From contig NZ_FNEJ01000003.1 in assembly GCF_900100085.1 (NCBI RefSeq), positions 1-64,000 of the forward strand: a DNA stretch of 64,000 nt, written 5' to 3'. The notes beneath the pieces are model-generated. The model did not search any database and was not told where the DNA came from. It saw only the letters and a program-made list of their open reading frames with translations. The stretch is from Salipiger marinus (GTDB taxonomy: Bacteria > Pseudomonadota > Alphaproteobacteria > Rhodobacterales > Rhodobacteraceae). Each line of letters begins with the position of its first letter. Within the stretch, counting starts at the first letter, position 1. This document shows, one piece after another, positions 35,197-43,537 of the stretch. A program made the translations under genes and the position numbers.

Positions 35197-35975
35197 GCCC
35201 GGCGGCGCCCCTTGCCCTGATCGGCCGCGCCGTTCTGGCGGGGCTTGCGGCGGTGGGACGGGTCACGCTGTTTGCGCTGCAGGCGCTGTCGCACCTCCTG
35301 CGCCCGCCCTTCTATGGCCGGGAATTCGCCGGCGCGCTGCTACAGATCGGCTGGCTGTCGCTGCCGGTGGTGGGCATGACCGCCGTTTTCACCGGCGGCG
35401 CGCTGGCGCTGCAGATCTATTCGGGCGGCGCGCGGTTCAGCGCCGAGGCGGTGGTGCCGCAGATCGTGGCCATCGGCATGGTGCGCGAACTGGGCCCGGT
35501 GCTGGTGGGGCTGATGATCGCGGCCCGCGTCACCTCCTCGATCGCGGCGGAGATCGCCACGATGAAGGTCACCGAACAGATCGACGCGCTGGTGACGCTC
35601 AGCACCCATCCGATGAAATATCTCGTGGCGCCGCGCCTGCTGGCGGCGCTGCTGGTGGTGCCGGCCCTCGTGGCGGTGGGCGATGTCATCGGCATCGCGG
35701 GCGGCTATGCCGTGGCCACCGGCCCGCTCGGCTTCAACGCGGCAGGCTATCTGAAAAACACGCTCGACTTTCTCGAACCGCTGGACGTGCTCTCCTCGCT
35801 CGCCAAGGGCTGCGCCTTTGGCGGCATCGCGGCGCTGATGGGCTGCTATTACGGCATGGGCTCGGGGCGCGGCGCGCAGGGCGTGGGCCGCGCCACCAAA
35901 GGCTCGGTCGAGGCGGCGGCGATCCTGATCCTTGCCGCCAATTTCCTGCTGACGGGGGTGTTCTTTTCGGCATGA
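35193..35975 (+). CDS. MlaE-type ABC transporter permease
   Basis: The membrane subunit of an Mla-like phospholipid transporter; 260 residues with five hydrophobic segments and the family motifs [42 protein letters not shown] and EQIDAL. It overlaps alr by 4 nt and the ATPase gene by 4 nt. The usual MCE protein (MlaD) and MlaBC are absent here, so the substrate-binding partner is encoded elsewhere or is different. Role in outer-membrane lipid asymmetry or lipid import is inferred from family. Confidence 0.92.
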   Translation: MSPAAPLALIGRAVLAGLAAVGRVTLFALQALSHLLRPPFYGREFAGALLQIGWLSLPVVGMTAVFTGGALALQIYSGGARFSAEAVVPQIVAIGMVRELGPVLVGLMIAARVTSSIAAEIATMKVTEQIDALVTLSTHPMKYLVAPRLLAALLVVPALVAVGDVIGIAGGYAVATGPLGFNAAGYLKNTLDFLEPLDVLSSLAKGCAFGGIAALMGCYYGMGSGRGAQGVGRATKGSVEAAAILILAANFLLTGVFFSA

Positions 35976-36718
35976 TCCGGATCCGTAACCTCAGCAAATC
36001 TTTTGGTGCCAATGCCGTGCTGCGCGGCGTCGATCTCGACGTGGCGCGCGGCCAGTCGCTGGTGGTGATCGGCGGGTCGGGCACCGGCAAATCGGTGCTG
36101 CTGAAATCTATCCTTGGCCTTGTGCCGCCCGATGCGGGCCAGATCACCGTGGACGGGCAGGACACGCAGGGCCGCAACCACGAGGCCTTCCTGTCCCGCT
36201 TCGGCATGCTGTTTCAGGGCGGCGCGCTCTTCGACTCCCTGCCGGTCTGGCAGAACGTCGCCTTCCGCCTGCTACGGGGCAGCCTGCGCCGCCCGCAGGC
36301 CGAGGCGCGGGCCCTGGCGCTCGACAAGCTGCGCCGCGTCGGGCTGGGGCCGGAGGTGGCCGACCGGCTGCCCGCCGAGCTTTCGGGCGGCATGCAGAAA
36401 CGCGTGGGCCTTGCCCGCGCCATCGCCGCCGACCCCAAGGTGATCTTCTTCGATGAACCCACCACCGGGCTTGATCCGATCATGGCCGGGGTCATCAACG
36501 CCCTGATCCGCGAGATCACCACCGAAATGGGCGCCACCACCATCACAATCACCCATGACATGGCCTCGGTCCGCGCCATTGCCGACCGCGTCGCCATGCT
36601 GCATGACGGCCGCATCCGCTGGACCGGCCCGGTCGGCGATCTGGACAGCACCGACGATCCTTATGTCCGGCAGTTCATCCACGGCCACCCCCATGGCCCC
36701 ATCGAGGCTCTGCGATGA
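35972..36718 (+). CDS. MlaF-type ABC transporter ATP-binding protein
   Basis: The ATPase of the transporter with the preceding permease; 248 residues. Walker A GGSGTGKSV, signature LSGGMQKRVGLARAI, Walker B VIFFDEPTTGLDP, and H-loop TITITHDMASV are present. It begins IRNLSKSFGANAVLRGVDL, typical of MlaF. Overlaps both neighbours by 4 nt. Confidence 0.92.
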   Translation: MIRIRNLSKSFGANAVLRGVDLDVARGQSLVVIGGSGTGKSVLLKSILGLVPPDAGQITVDGQDTQGRNHEAFLSRFGMLFQGGALFDSLPVWQNVAFRLLRGSLRRPQAEARALALDKLRRVGLGPEVADRLPAELSGGMQKRVGLARAIAADPKVIFFDEPTTGLDPIMAGVINALIREITTEMGATTITITHDMASVRAIADRVAMLHDGRIRWTGPVGDLDSTDDPYVRQFIHGHPHGPIEALR

Positions 36719-37104
36719 CCTTTTTTGAACCAAGCCCGCTGCTGCTGGCGCTGATCTTCGTGCGGACCTTCGTCTATCTGGAGGTGCTGGCGCTGCTGGC
36801 GCTGGCGCGCGGCCTGATCGCGCGCGGCCCGGCGCGGCTGGCGGCGCTGCTGGCGCTGCTGCTGGCGCTGGCGGGGCTGGCGCTGACCTTCGCCCCGGCG
36901 CTGAACCTGAACCAAGGCCCGGTCTTCGCCATGGCCTCGCAGGCGATGACCCAGGGGCAGGGCCTGCCCGCGCTGCTGCTGGCCTCGGCGCCGCTTCTGG
37001 TCAGCGCCATGCTGCCGGGCCGCCGCGCGGCCTGGATCGACGCGCTGCATGTCATCCTGATCGGCGGTCTCCTCGGCCTCTGGGCCGCCACCCGCTGGCT
37101 GTGA
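36715..37104 (+). CDS. Small hydrophobic membrane protein
   Basis: A 129-residue protein with three to four membrane spans (about 9-30, 41-62, 82-100 and 108-126) and no recognisable motif. Its start overlaps the MlaF stop by 4 nt (ATGA), so it is co-translated and may belong to the transporter or be lineage-specific. No database family can be named from sequence alone. Confidence 0.7.
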   Translation: MTFFEPSPLLLALIFVRTFVYLEVLALLALARGLIARGPARLAALLALLLALAGLALTFAPALNLNQGPVFAMASQAMTQGQGLPALLLASAPLLVSAMLPGRRAAWIDALHVILIGGLLGLWAATRWL

Positions 37105-37120
37105 GCGCGACCCTGCCCCT

Positions 37121-37180
37121 TCATCTTGCCCGGAAAACTCCGGGGGGCGCGCGGCACGCGCGCGGGGGCAGCGCCCCCTC
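37121..37180 (+). repeat. Composite intergenic repeat, copy 5
   Basis: A second variant begins CATCTTGCCCGGAAAACTCC, then GGGGGGCGCGCGG...hairpin, then GGGGGCAGCGCCCCC. The opening CATCTTG and CTCCGGGGG match copy 7. It lies between two rightward genes. Confidence 0.8.
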
Positions 37181-37198
37181 AAGGCCGGGGCGGGTGCT

Positions 37199-37651
37199 AT
37201 GCTGAAATACCTCAACCTCGCGCTGCTGATCCTCTATCCGCTTGCATGGACAGCCCCCCTGCTGCGCGCGGGCCTGCTGCCGCTGTTCGGCCTGCAGGAA
37301 ATCAGCGTGCTCTCGGGTCTCGCCGCGCTCTGGCAGACCGACCGCCTGCTGGCGCTGCTGGTCGCACTTTTTGCGCTGGTGGCGCCCATGGCCAAGACGG
37401 CGGGCCTTGCGCTGGTGCAGTTCGGCAGGCTCGGCCCGCGCGCCCTGCCCGCACTTGCAGCCCTGGGCCGGCTCGCCATGGCCGACATCTTCCTGCTGGC
37501 GCTTTACATCACGCTGGCCAAGGGCATCGGCGTGGGCCGGGTGGAGACGGCATGGGGGCTTTACCTCTTCACTTTCTGCATTCTTGCCTCCATGGCGCTG
37601 GCCGCGCTGGAGAAACGCCGGCAGCGGACGCAAGCGGCGCAACAATCCTGA
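37199..37651 (+). CDS. Paraquat-inducible protein A-like membrane protein
   Basis: A 150-residue protein with four hydrophobic spans and the PqiA-domain features ...PMAKTAGLALVQFGR and MADIFLLALYITLAKG, followed by VETAWGLYLFTFCILASMA. PqiA forms, with PqiB and PqiC, a lipid-transport route across the envelope; this protein is a single PqiA half (full PqiA has two). It lies downstream of an MlaEF-type module, which makes an envelope lipid role plausible, but no MCE-protein gene is present nearby. Confidence 0.75.
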   Translation: MLKYLNLALLILYPLAWTAPLLRAGLLPLFGLQEISVLSGLAALWQTDRLLALLVALFALVAPMAKTAGLALVQFGRLGPRALPALAALGRLAMADIFLLALYITLAKGIGVGRVETAWGLYLFTFCILASMALAALEKRRQRTQAAQQS

Positions 37652-37780
37652 TCCCGGACCCCCATTGTTGCCGCAACCGCGCAGCCTGCGGGGATTTGGT
37701 TAAAATTCTGTAGGATTTTCCACCGCCTGTTCTATCTTGACTCCCATCAGTTTTTTGATCGTTTTCCGGGGGGTTGGGTT

Positions 37781-38611
37781 ATGGAAACACCGCTGCGCCG
37801 TAGCGCGCTCATCCTGCAGTCGGTGCTTCAGCAGATCTCCATCCTGATCGTGCTGGCGCTGGGGGCAAGCCTTGGCGCATGGACGCTGGCGGCGGCCTTC
37901 GGTCTGCTGCCATGGCTGGTGCTGGACATGAGCCTTGGCACCGAACCCATTGAAAACGCAGGCATGTGGCTGCAGATCGGGCTGGTGGCGCTGGCGGTGG
38001 CGCTGGCGGCCTATCTGCCCACCAATGCGCGGGTCATGGCGCTGGAACGCTCGCACCGGCGGTTTCACCTGAACATGCGCGACGTGGCGCAGGCCTATGC
38101 GGCGGCGCATCGCGCCGACCGGCAGGGCGTGTTCACGCTGTCTTCGGAATTTGATTCGATCCGCGAACGCATCGCCTTCCTGCGCGACCATCCCGATCTG
38201 GGTGATCTGGAGCCGTCGATCCTCGAGGTTGCGGCGCAGATGAGCCATGTGTCCCGCGAACTGGCGCGCATCTATTCCGACAGCAACGTGATGCGGGCGC
38301 GGGATTTCCTGATCGCGCGCCAGCAGGAGATCGAGGATTTCAACCGCAGGCTGGATCAGGCCAAGGCGCTGGCCACGGAAATCCGCATGTGGCACGACCG
38401 GGTCGAACTGGACGAGGCAGTGGCCGAGGCGCAGCTGGTGCGGCTCTGCGAGGAGCTGGAGCGGGTGCTGCCGGAGATTCTGCCCGAGGAGCCCAGACCC
38501 GCCCCGGCGCCCGGCCCCTATGTGCTGCCCGCCGCCCTGCGGGCCGAACCGGAGGAGGGGGACGCGCCTGAGCGGATCGTTGCCATGCCTGCGCGGCGCG
38601 CCGCCGAATAA
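37781..38611 (+). CDS. Two-spanning membrane protein with coiled-coil cytoplasmic domain
   Basis: A 276-residue protein. Two hydrophobic segments (about 13-50 and 62-80) are followed by a long, charged, helical region (EIEDFNRRLDQAKALATEIRMWHDRVELDEAVAEAQLVRLCEELERVLPEI) and a Pro/Ala-rich tail. Homologues in Rhodobacterales are often labelled DNA repair protein without strong support, probably because they lie next to radA. I see no nuclease or ATPase motif. Ribosome-binding site GGGGGG-like before ATG 37781. Confidence 0.75.
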   Translation: METPLRRSALILQSVLQQISILIVLALGASLGAWTLAAAFGLLPWLVLDMSLGTEPIENAGMWLQIGLVALAVALAAYLPTNARVMALERSHRRFHLNMRDVAQAYAAAHRADRQGVFTLSSEFDSIRERIAFLRDHPDLGDLEPSILEVAAQMSHVSRELARIYSDSNVMRARDFLIARQQEIEDFNRRLDQAKALATEIRMWHDRVELDEAVAEAQLVRLCEELERVLPEILPEEPRPAPAPGPYVLPAALRAEPEEGDAPERIVAMPARRAAE

Positions 38612-38616
38612 GGGCC

Positions 38617-38682
38617 GGGGGCGCTGCCCCCGTCTGCGCCTGCGCGCAGACTCCCCCGGGATATTTGCGGTCAGAAGAAGGC
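38617..38682 (-). repeat. Composite intergenic repeat, copy 6
   Basis: Read on the minus strand: CTTCTTCTGACCGCAAATATCCCGGGGG, a GC hairpin (GTCTGCGCG...CGCAGAC), and GGGGGCAGCGCCCCC. It has the full three-module order with a degenerate first module, located between two rightward genes. Confidence 0.8.
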
Positions 38683-38721
38683 ACGGCTTGCAGCCGCCCC
38701 CCCGTCTTGGCACAAGGCGCC

Positions 38722-40089
38722 ATGGCGCGCACATCCTCCACCTTTGTCTGTCAGGCCTGTGGCAACACCACGTCCAAATGGTCGGGGCGCTGCGATGCCT
38801 GCGGCGCGTGGAACACCATCGTGGAAGAAGTGCCGCTGTCGCAGGGGCCCGCGGGCAAGGCTCTGGGGGCCTCGCGCGGGCGCGCGGTGGTGCTGTCCGA
38901 TCTCGCCACCTCGGAGGCGGCGCCGCCGCGCACCGCCTCGGGTCTGGGCGAGCTTGACCGGGTGCTGGGTGGCGGGCTGGTGCCCGGCTCTGCCATTCTG
39001 GTTGGCGGTGATCCCGGCATCGGCAAATCGACGCTGCTTCTGCAGGCGGCGGCGGCGTTTGCCCGCGCGGGCCAGAGCGTGATCTATGCCAGCGGCGAAG
39101 AAGCCCGCGCGCAGGTGCGGATGCGGGCGCAGCGGCTGGGACTGGCCGATGCGCCGGTGCGGCTGGCGGCGGAGACCAACCTGCGCGACATCCTGACCAC
39201 GCTGGAGGCGGAAAAGCCCGGGCTTGCCATCGTCGATTCGATCCAGACCATGTGGGTGGACAACGTGGCCTCGGCGCCCGGATCGGTGGCGCAGGTGCGG
39301 GCAGCGGCGCATGAGCTGACCGCCTTTGCCAAGCGGCACAATACGGCGGTGATCATGGTGGGCCATGTCACCAAGGACGGCCAGATCGCCGGGCCTCGGG
39401 TCATCGAGCATATGGTCGATACCGTGCTTTATTTCGAGGGCGAGCGTGGCCATCAGTTCCGCATCCTGCGCTCGGTCAAGAACCGCTTCGGCCCCGCCGA
39501 CGAGATCGGCGTCTTCGAGATGACCGGCGCGGGGCTGGCGGAGGTCACCAACCCTTCGGCGCTGTTCCTGTCCGAACGCGGCACGCCCGCGCCGGGGTCG
39601 GTGGTGTTTTCCGGCATCGAGGGCACGCGCCCGGTGCTGGTGGAGTTTCAGGCGCTGGTCGCCCCCACCCCGCAGGCGCAGCCGCGCCGGTCGGTGGTCG
39701 GCTGGGATGGCGGGCGGCTGGCGATGATCCTCGCCGTGCTGGAGGCGCGCTGCGGCATTCCCTTTGCGGGGCTCGATGTGTATCTGAACGTGGCGGGCGG
39801 CATGAAGATCAGCGAGCCCGCCGCGGATCTGGCGGTGGCGGCGGCGCTGCTGTCGGCGCGCGAAGATGTGGCGCTGCCTCCGGAAACGGTGGTTTTTGGC
39901 GAAATCAGCCTGTCGGGCGCGCTGCGCCCGGTGGGCCAGACCGAAAATCGGTTGAAAGAGGCGCAAAAACTTGGTTTCTCCACGGCGATCCTGCCGCGGG
40001 GTGGAAAGCCTGTTGGCGCGGGCGAGATGACGCTGACCGAAATGGGCGATCTCGCCACGGTCGTGGGTGAAGTGTTCGGAGCCGGCTGA
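38722..40089 (+). CDS. radA: DNA repair protein RadA
   Basis: RadA (Sms) assists recombinational repair, processing branched DNA and promoting strand exchange intermediates. The 455-residue protein has the N-terminal zinc finger CQACGNTTSKWSGRCDACGAW, Walker A GGDPGIGKST, the RadA-specific SVKNRFGPADEIGVFEM and a C-terminal Lon-protease-like domain. Start ATG at 38722; the 19 codons upstream do not align with RadA. Followed 37 bp later by cvpA. Confidence 0.95.
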   Translation: MARTSSTFVCQACGNTTSKWSGRCDACGAWNTIVEEVPLSQGPAGKALGASRGRAVVLSDLATSEAAPPRTASGLGELDRVLGGGLVPGSAILVGGDPGIGKSTLLLQAAAAFARAGQSVIYASGEEARAQVRMRAQRLGLADAPVRLAAETNLRDILTTLEAEKPGLAIVDSIQTMWVDNVASAPGSVAQVRAAAHELTAFAKRHNTAVIMVGHVTKDGQIAGPRVIEHMVDTVLYFEGERGHQFRILRSVKNRFGPADEIGVFEMTGAGLAEVTNPSALFLSERGTPAPGSVVFSGIEGTRPVLVEFQALVAPTPQAQPRRSVVGWDGGRLAMILAVLEARCGIPFAGLDVYLNVAGGMKISEPAADLAVAAALLSAREDVALPPETVVFGEISLSGALRPVGQTENRLKEAQKLGFSTAILPRGGKPVGAGEMTLTEMGDLATVVGEVFGAG

Positions 40090-40126
40090 GGCCCCGACAA
40101 GCGCAAGGCAAGGGACGCAAAGAGCC

Positions 40127-40699
40127 ATGGAAGGTTTCACTATCGTCGACGGGGTGGTTGCGCTCGTCATCGTGCTGTCGGCGCTGCTGGCCTATTCGCG
40201 GGGGCTGGCGCGCGAAGCGCTGGCCATCGCGGGCTGGATCGTGGCGGCGATGCTGGCGGTGATGTTCGCACCGCAGGTGCAGCCGCTGGTCAAGGAAGTG
40301 CCGGTGATCGGCGAATTCCTGTCCGACAGCTGCGAACTGTCGATCATCGCGGCTTTCGCGGCGGTCTTTGCGCTGGTGCTGGTGGTGACCTCGCTGTTCA
40401 CGCCGGTGTTTTCCGGGCTGGTGCAGCGGTCGGCGCTTGGCGGGCTGGATCAGGGTCTGGGCTTCCTGTTCGGGGTGGCGCGCGGCGTGCTGCTGGTGGC
40501 GGTGGCCTTCTTCGTCTACCAGACCGTGATCACCGCGCAGGACATCGCGATGATCGACAATTCCCGCTCTGCCGCGATCTTTTCGCAGCTGACCGAGCGG
40601 ATCGCGGCACAGGATCCCGCTGCGGCACTGGGCTGGGTCACCACCCAGTACGAGCAGCTGGTCGGCGTCTGCGAAGCCCCCGCCGGCAGCGACGCCTGA
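40127..40699 (+). CDS. cvpA: CvpA family membrane protein
   Basis: A 190-residue inner-membrane protein with four spans and the CvpA pattern FTIVDGVVALVIVLSALLAYSRGLAREALAIAGWIVA and LGFLFGVARGVLLVAVAFFVY. CvpA is needed for colicin V export in E. coli and affects envelope homeostasis; the mechanism is not well known. In many alphaproteobacteria it is followed by purF; here purF lies further right beyond the cyd genes, so the usual cvpA-purF order is interrupted. Confidence 0.9.
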   Translation: MEGFTIVDGVVALVIVLSALLAYSRGLAREALAIAGWIVAAMLAVMFAPQVQPLVKEVPVIGEFLSDSCELSIIAAFAAVFALVLVVTSLFTPVFSGLVQRSALGGLDQGLGFLFGVARGVLLVAVAFFVYQTVITAQDIAMIDNSRSAAIFSQLTERIAAQDPAAALGWVTTQYEQLVGVCEAPAGSDA

Positions 40700-40728
40700 G
40701 TTCCGGCGCGGAGCACTGGCCCGCCCTT

Positions 40729-40765
40729 AAAAAAAACGCCCCGCCTCGGACCGAGGCGGGGCGTT
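40729..40765. terminator. Bidirectional terminator between cvpA and the cydA-cydB-DUF2474 unit
   Basis: A perfect 15-bp inverted repeat (AACGCCCCGCCTCGG, one base, then its complement) at 40735-40765. On the minus strand it is followed by a run of eight T (40736-40729), ideal for ending the leftward cyd transcript; on the plus strand TTCTGCTTT follows, giving a weaker terminator for cvpA. Confidence 0.9.
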
Positions 40766-40786
40766 CTGCTTTGGTGGGGAGCGGGG

Positions 40787-40879
40787 TTACAGCAGCACCA
40801 GCCGGATGGCATAGGCCACGGTCAGCACCACCGCCACGCCCGCGCCGTAAAGCGCCACGAACCACAGGATGCGCCGCAT
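40787..40879 (-). CDS. Small cytochrome bd subunit, DUF2474-type (30 aa)
   Basis: A 30-residue single-span protein, MRRILWFVALYGAGVAVVLT and then VAYAIRLVLL, read leftward after cydB and ending just before the terminator. Its ATG shares a base with the cydB stop (TGATG), the hallmark of translational coupling. Small subunits of this type (DUF2474 or CydX) are needed for assembly and stability of bd-type quinol oxidases. The L-W-F and Y-A-I-R pattern fits DUF2474, which accompanies CIO-type oxidases, better than E. coli CydX. Confidence 0.85.
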   Translation of the reverse strand: MRRILWFVALYGAGVAVVLTVAYAIRLVLL

Positions 40880-41895
40880 CAGTGATAGCCTTCAGAGGGG
40901 TCGAGCTTGCCGCGGAACACCCAGTAGGCATAGGCGGTATAGGCAAGGATGATCGGCACCAGCACCACCGCGCCCACGAACATGAAAAGCTGCGAACTGG
41001 GCGGGCTGGCCGCGTCATAGATGGTGACCGAGGGCGGGATCACATAGGGCCACATCGACACCCCCAGACCCGCGAAGCACAGGCCGAAGAGCGCCAGCAC
41101 CAGCACGAAGGGCAGCCAGTCCGGCCCCGTCCCCGCCAGAAGCGCGCGGGCCAGCACCAGCGTCAGCACCCCCACCAACACCGGCACGATCGCCACCTCG
41201 AGGATGCCGGGCCATGCGAGCCAGCGTTCGAAATAGGCGTTTTCCAGAAAGGGCGTGGCAAGGCTGACCGCGACGATCCCCGCCACGGTGGCAAAGCCCG
41301 CCAGCCGCGCGATGACGCGGGCGCGGTGCTGGATCTCGCCTTCGGTCTTCATGTTCAGCCAGCAGGCCCCCAGCAGCGCATAGCCCAGCACCACCGCCAC
41401 GCCGCAGAGCAGCGTGAACGGCGTCAGCCAGTCCCACCAGCCCCCGGCATATTGGCGGCCCTCCACCTCGATCCCCTGCAGCAGCGTGCCAAGGATCATG
41501 CCTTGGGTCAGCGCCGCCAGCGTGGAGCCGCCAAAAAACGCCAGATCCCACGACACCCGCGAAAAAGGCCGCTGCGCGCGCCAGCGGAATTCAAAAGCGA
41601 CGCCACGGAACACCAGCGCCAGCAGCATGGCGATGACCAGCGGATAGGTGGCGGGCAGGATGATGGCATAGGCTAGCGGGAAAGCCGCAAAGAGCCCGCC
41701 GCCCCCCAGCACCAGCCATGTCTCGTTGCCGTCCCAGACCGGGGCCACGGTGTTCATCATCAGATCGCGGTCGTGCTTTTCGGGAAAGAGCGGGTAAAGG
41801 ATCCCCAAGCCGAGGTCGAACCCGTCAAGCACCACATAGGTGAAGACGGCAAAGACCAGAAGCAGGGCCCAGGCGACGGTCAGATCAAAAGGCAT
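40879..41895 (-). CDS. cydB: Cytochrome bd (CIO-type) ubiquinol oxidase subunit II
   Basis: Subunit II of a quinol oxidase that reduces O2 to water at high affinity. The 338-residue product has the expected nine hydrophobic spans, with the conserved motifs VVLDGFDLGLGILYPL, and GNETWLVLGGGGLFAAFPLAYA. Ten bases separate it from cydA, and it overlaps the small subunit gene. The overall set is the same as CioAB of pseudomonads. Confidence 0.93.
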   Translation of the reverse strand: MPFDLTVAWALLLVFAVFTYVVLDGFDLGLGILYPLFPEKHDRDLMMNTVAPVWDGNETWLVLGGGGLFAAFPLAYAIILPATYPLVIAMLLALVFRGVAFEFRWRAQRPFSRVSWDLAFFGGSTLAALTQGMILGTLLQGIEVEGRQYAGGWWDWLTPFTLLCGVAVVLGYALLGACWLNMKTEGEIQHRARVIARLAGFATVAGIVAVSLATPFLENAYFERWLAWPGILEVAIVPVLVGVLTLVLARALLAGTGPDWLPFVLVLALFGLCFAGLGVSMWPYVIPPSVTIYDAASPPSSQLFMFVGAVVLVPIILAYTAYAYWVFRGKLDPSEGYH

Positions 41896-41905
41896 GACGG
41901 GATCC

Positions 41906-43342
41906 TTATTCTGCGGGATCGGCGGAGGGGTTGCCCCGCCCGGGATACTGCTGCTGCGGGGTCAGGCCCGCGCTGCGGATCGGGCCCGGCTCGACCCGCG
42001 CCCCGTGCTCTCCGGCCTCGGGCGGATGCGACATCAGCCGCAGGATATAAAGCACGCCTGCCCCGAACACGGTGAAATAGATGACGATGAAGGCCATGAG
42101 CGACCAGCCCACGGCATCCGCCCCCAGCGGCGAGACCGCATCGGCGGTGCGCAGCGCGCCATAGACCACATAGGGCTGGCGGCCCACCTCGGTGGTGATC
42201 CAGCCCGCGATGACCGCGACCAGCCCCGAAGGCCCCATCAGCACGGCGGCGCGGTGCAGCCATGGCGAGGCGTAAAGATCGCCGCGCAGCCGCGTCCAGA
42301 GCGCCCAAGCCCCCATGCCCAGCATCAGGAAGCCAAGCCCCACCATCACCCGGAACGACCAGAACACCACCGCAACCGGCGGCTGGTCTTCGGGGGCAAC
42401 GGTATCGAGCCCCGGCAGCGCCCCGGTCCAGCCCTTGCCGAAGATCACCGAGGAGAGGTTGGGGATCGACAGCTCATAGCGCATTTCCTGCGCCGCCTGA
42501 TCGGGGATGCCGAACAGGATCAGCGGCGCGCCGTCGGGGTGGCTTTCGAAATGCCCCTCCATCGCGGCGATCTTGGCGGGCTGGTATTCCAGCGTGTTCA
42601 GCCCGTGTTCATGGCCCAGCACCACCTGCAGCGGCGCCGTGACCACGATCATCCACATCGCCATGGAGAACATCCGCCGCACGCCCGGATTGGCCTGCCC
42701 GCCGCGCAGCAGATGCCATGCGGCCACCCCGCCCACCAGAAAGGCGGTGGTCAGATAGGTCGCGGTCAGCGTATGCGCCAGCCGGTAGGGGAAGCTGGGG
42801 GTAAAGACGATGGCCCACCAGTCTTCGGGGACGAACTGCCCCGCCTCGTTCATGGAAAAGCCCTGCGGGGTCTGCATCCAGCTGTTCACCGACAGGATCC
42901 AAGTGGCGGAAATCGCGGTGCCCACCGCCACCATCAGCGTGGCGAACATGTGCAGGCCCGGCCCGACCTTGCGCCGCCCGAACAGCATGATGCCCAGAAA
43001 CCCCGCTTCGAGGAAAAAGGCGGTCAGCACCTCATAGGCCATGAGCGGCCCGACCACCGGCCCCGCCAGATCGGAAAAGCCCGACCAGTTGGTGCCGAAC
43101 TGGTAGGACATCACGATGCCCGACACGACCCCCATGGCAAAGCAGATGGCGAAGATCTTCACCCAGTAATTGAAGAGCCGCAGATAGGTGTCGTTGCCCT
43201 TCCACAGATAAAGCCCGTTCAGAACCGCCAGATAGCTGGCCAGACCGATGCTGATCGCGGGAAAGATGAAATGGAACGACACCGTGAAGCCGAACTGAAT
43301 CCGCGCAAGCAGCGTTGCGTCCAGACCAAGAAAGGTATCCAT
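41906..43342 (-). CDS. cydA: Cytochrome bd (CIO-type) ubiquinol oxidase subunit I
   Basis: The haem-bearing subunit I, 478 residues. The haem b595 ligand is in FTVSFHFIFPAISIG (H24), the quinol/proton-channel residues in AYEVLTAFFLEAGFLGIMLFG, and W-x-x-x-x-G-R-Q-P-W/Y motif appears as TTEVGRQPYVVYG. It is shorter than E. coli CydA (522) as expected for the short Q-loop of the cyanide-insensitive type. No FNR-like box (TTGAT-N4-ATCAA) is visible upstream (43343-43537), so oxygen regulation is not evident from sequence. Confidence 0.93.
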   Translation of the reverse strand: MDTFLGLDATLLARIQFGFTVSFHFIFPAISIGLASYLAVLNGLYLWKGNDTYLRLFNYWVKIFAICFAMGVVSGIVMSYQFGTNWSGFSDLAGPVVGPLMAYEVLTAFFLEAGFLGIMLFGRRKVGPGLHMFATLMVAVGTAISATWILSVNSWMQTPQGFSMNEAGQFVPEDWWAIVFTPSFPYRLAHTLTATYLTTAFLVGGVAAWHLLRGGQANPGVRRMFSMAMWMIVVTAPLQVVLGHEHGLNTLEYQPAKIAAMEGHFESHPDGAPLILFGIPDQAAQEMRYELSIPNLSSVIFGKGWTGALPGLDTVAPEDQPPVAVVFWSFRVMVGLGFLMLGMGAWALWTRLRGDLYASPWLHRAAVLMGPSGLVAVIAGWITTEVGRQPYVVYGALRTADAVSPLGADAVGWSLMAFIVIYFTVFGAGVLYILRLMSHPPEAGEHGARVEPGPIRSAGLTPQQQYPGRGNPSADPAE

Positions 43343-43537
43343 GCCATGGCCCCCTGAGGTTATCCCTGATGATCCAGAGCTAGGGCACGGGATTGTGCTT
43401 GACCAGTTTTGCGGATGCGGCATCCTGACGCCAAGCGCGTTCACATTGCCGAGATAGGCTCTTTGTATTGCGGGGAATTGCGAACACTTCGTGACACTGG
43501 AAGCCGCAGGCCGTATGGAGGCTGCGACTCGAGCCTC

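Noticed and set aside
43343-43537. FNR box or CRP site upstream of cydA
   Set aside because: No TTGAT-N4-ATCAA or TGTGA-N6-TCACA in this gap; no regulator assigned.
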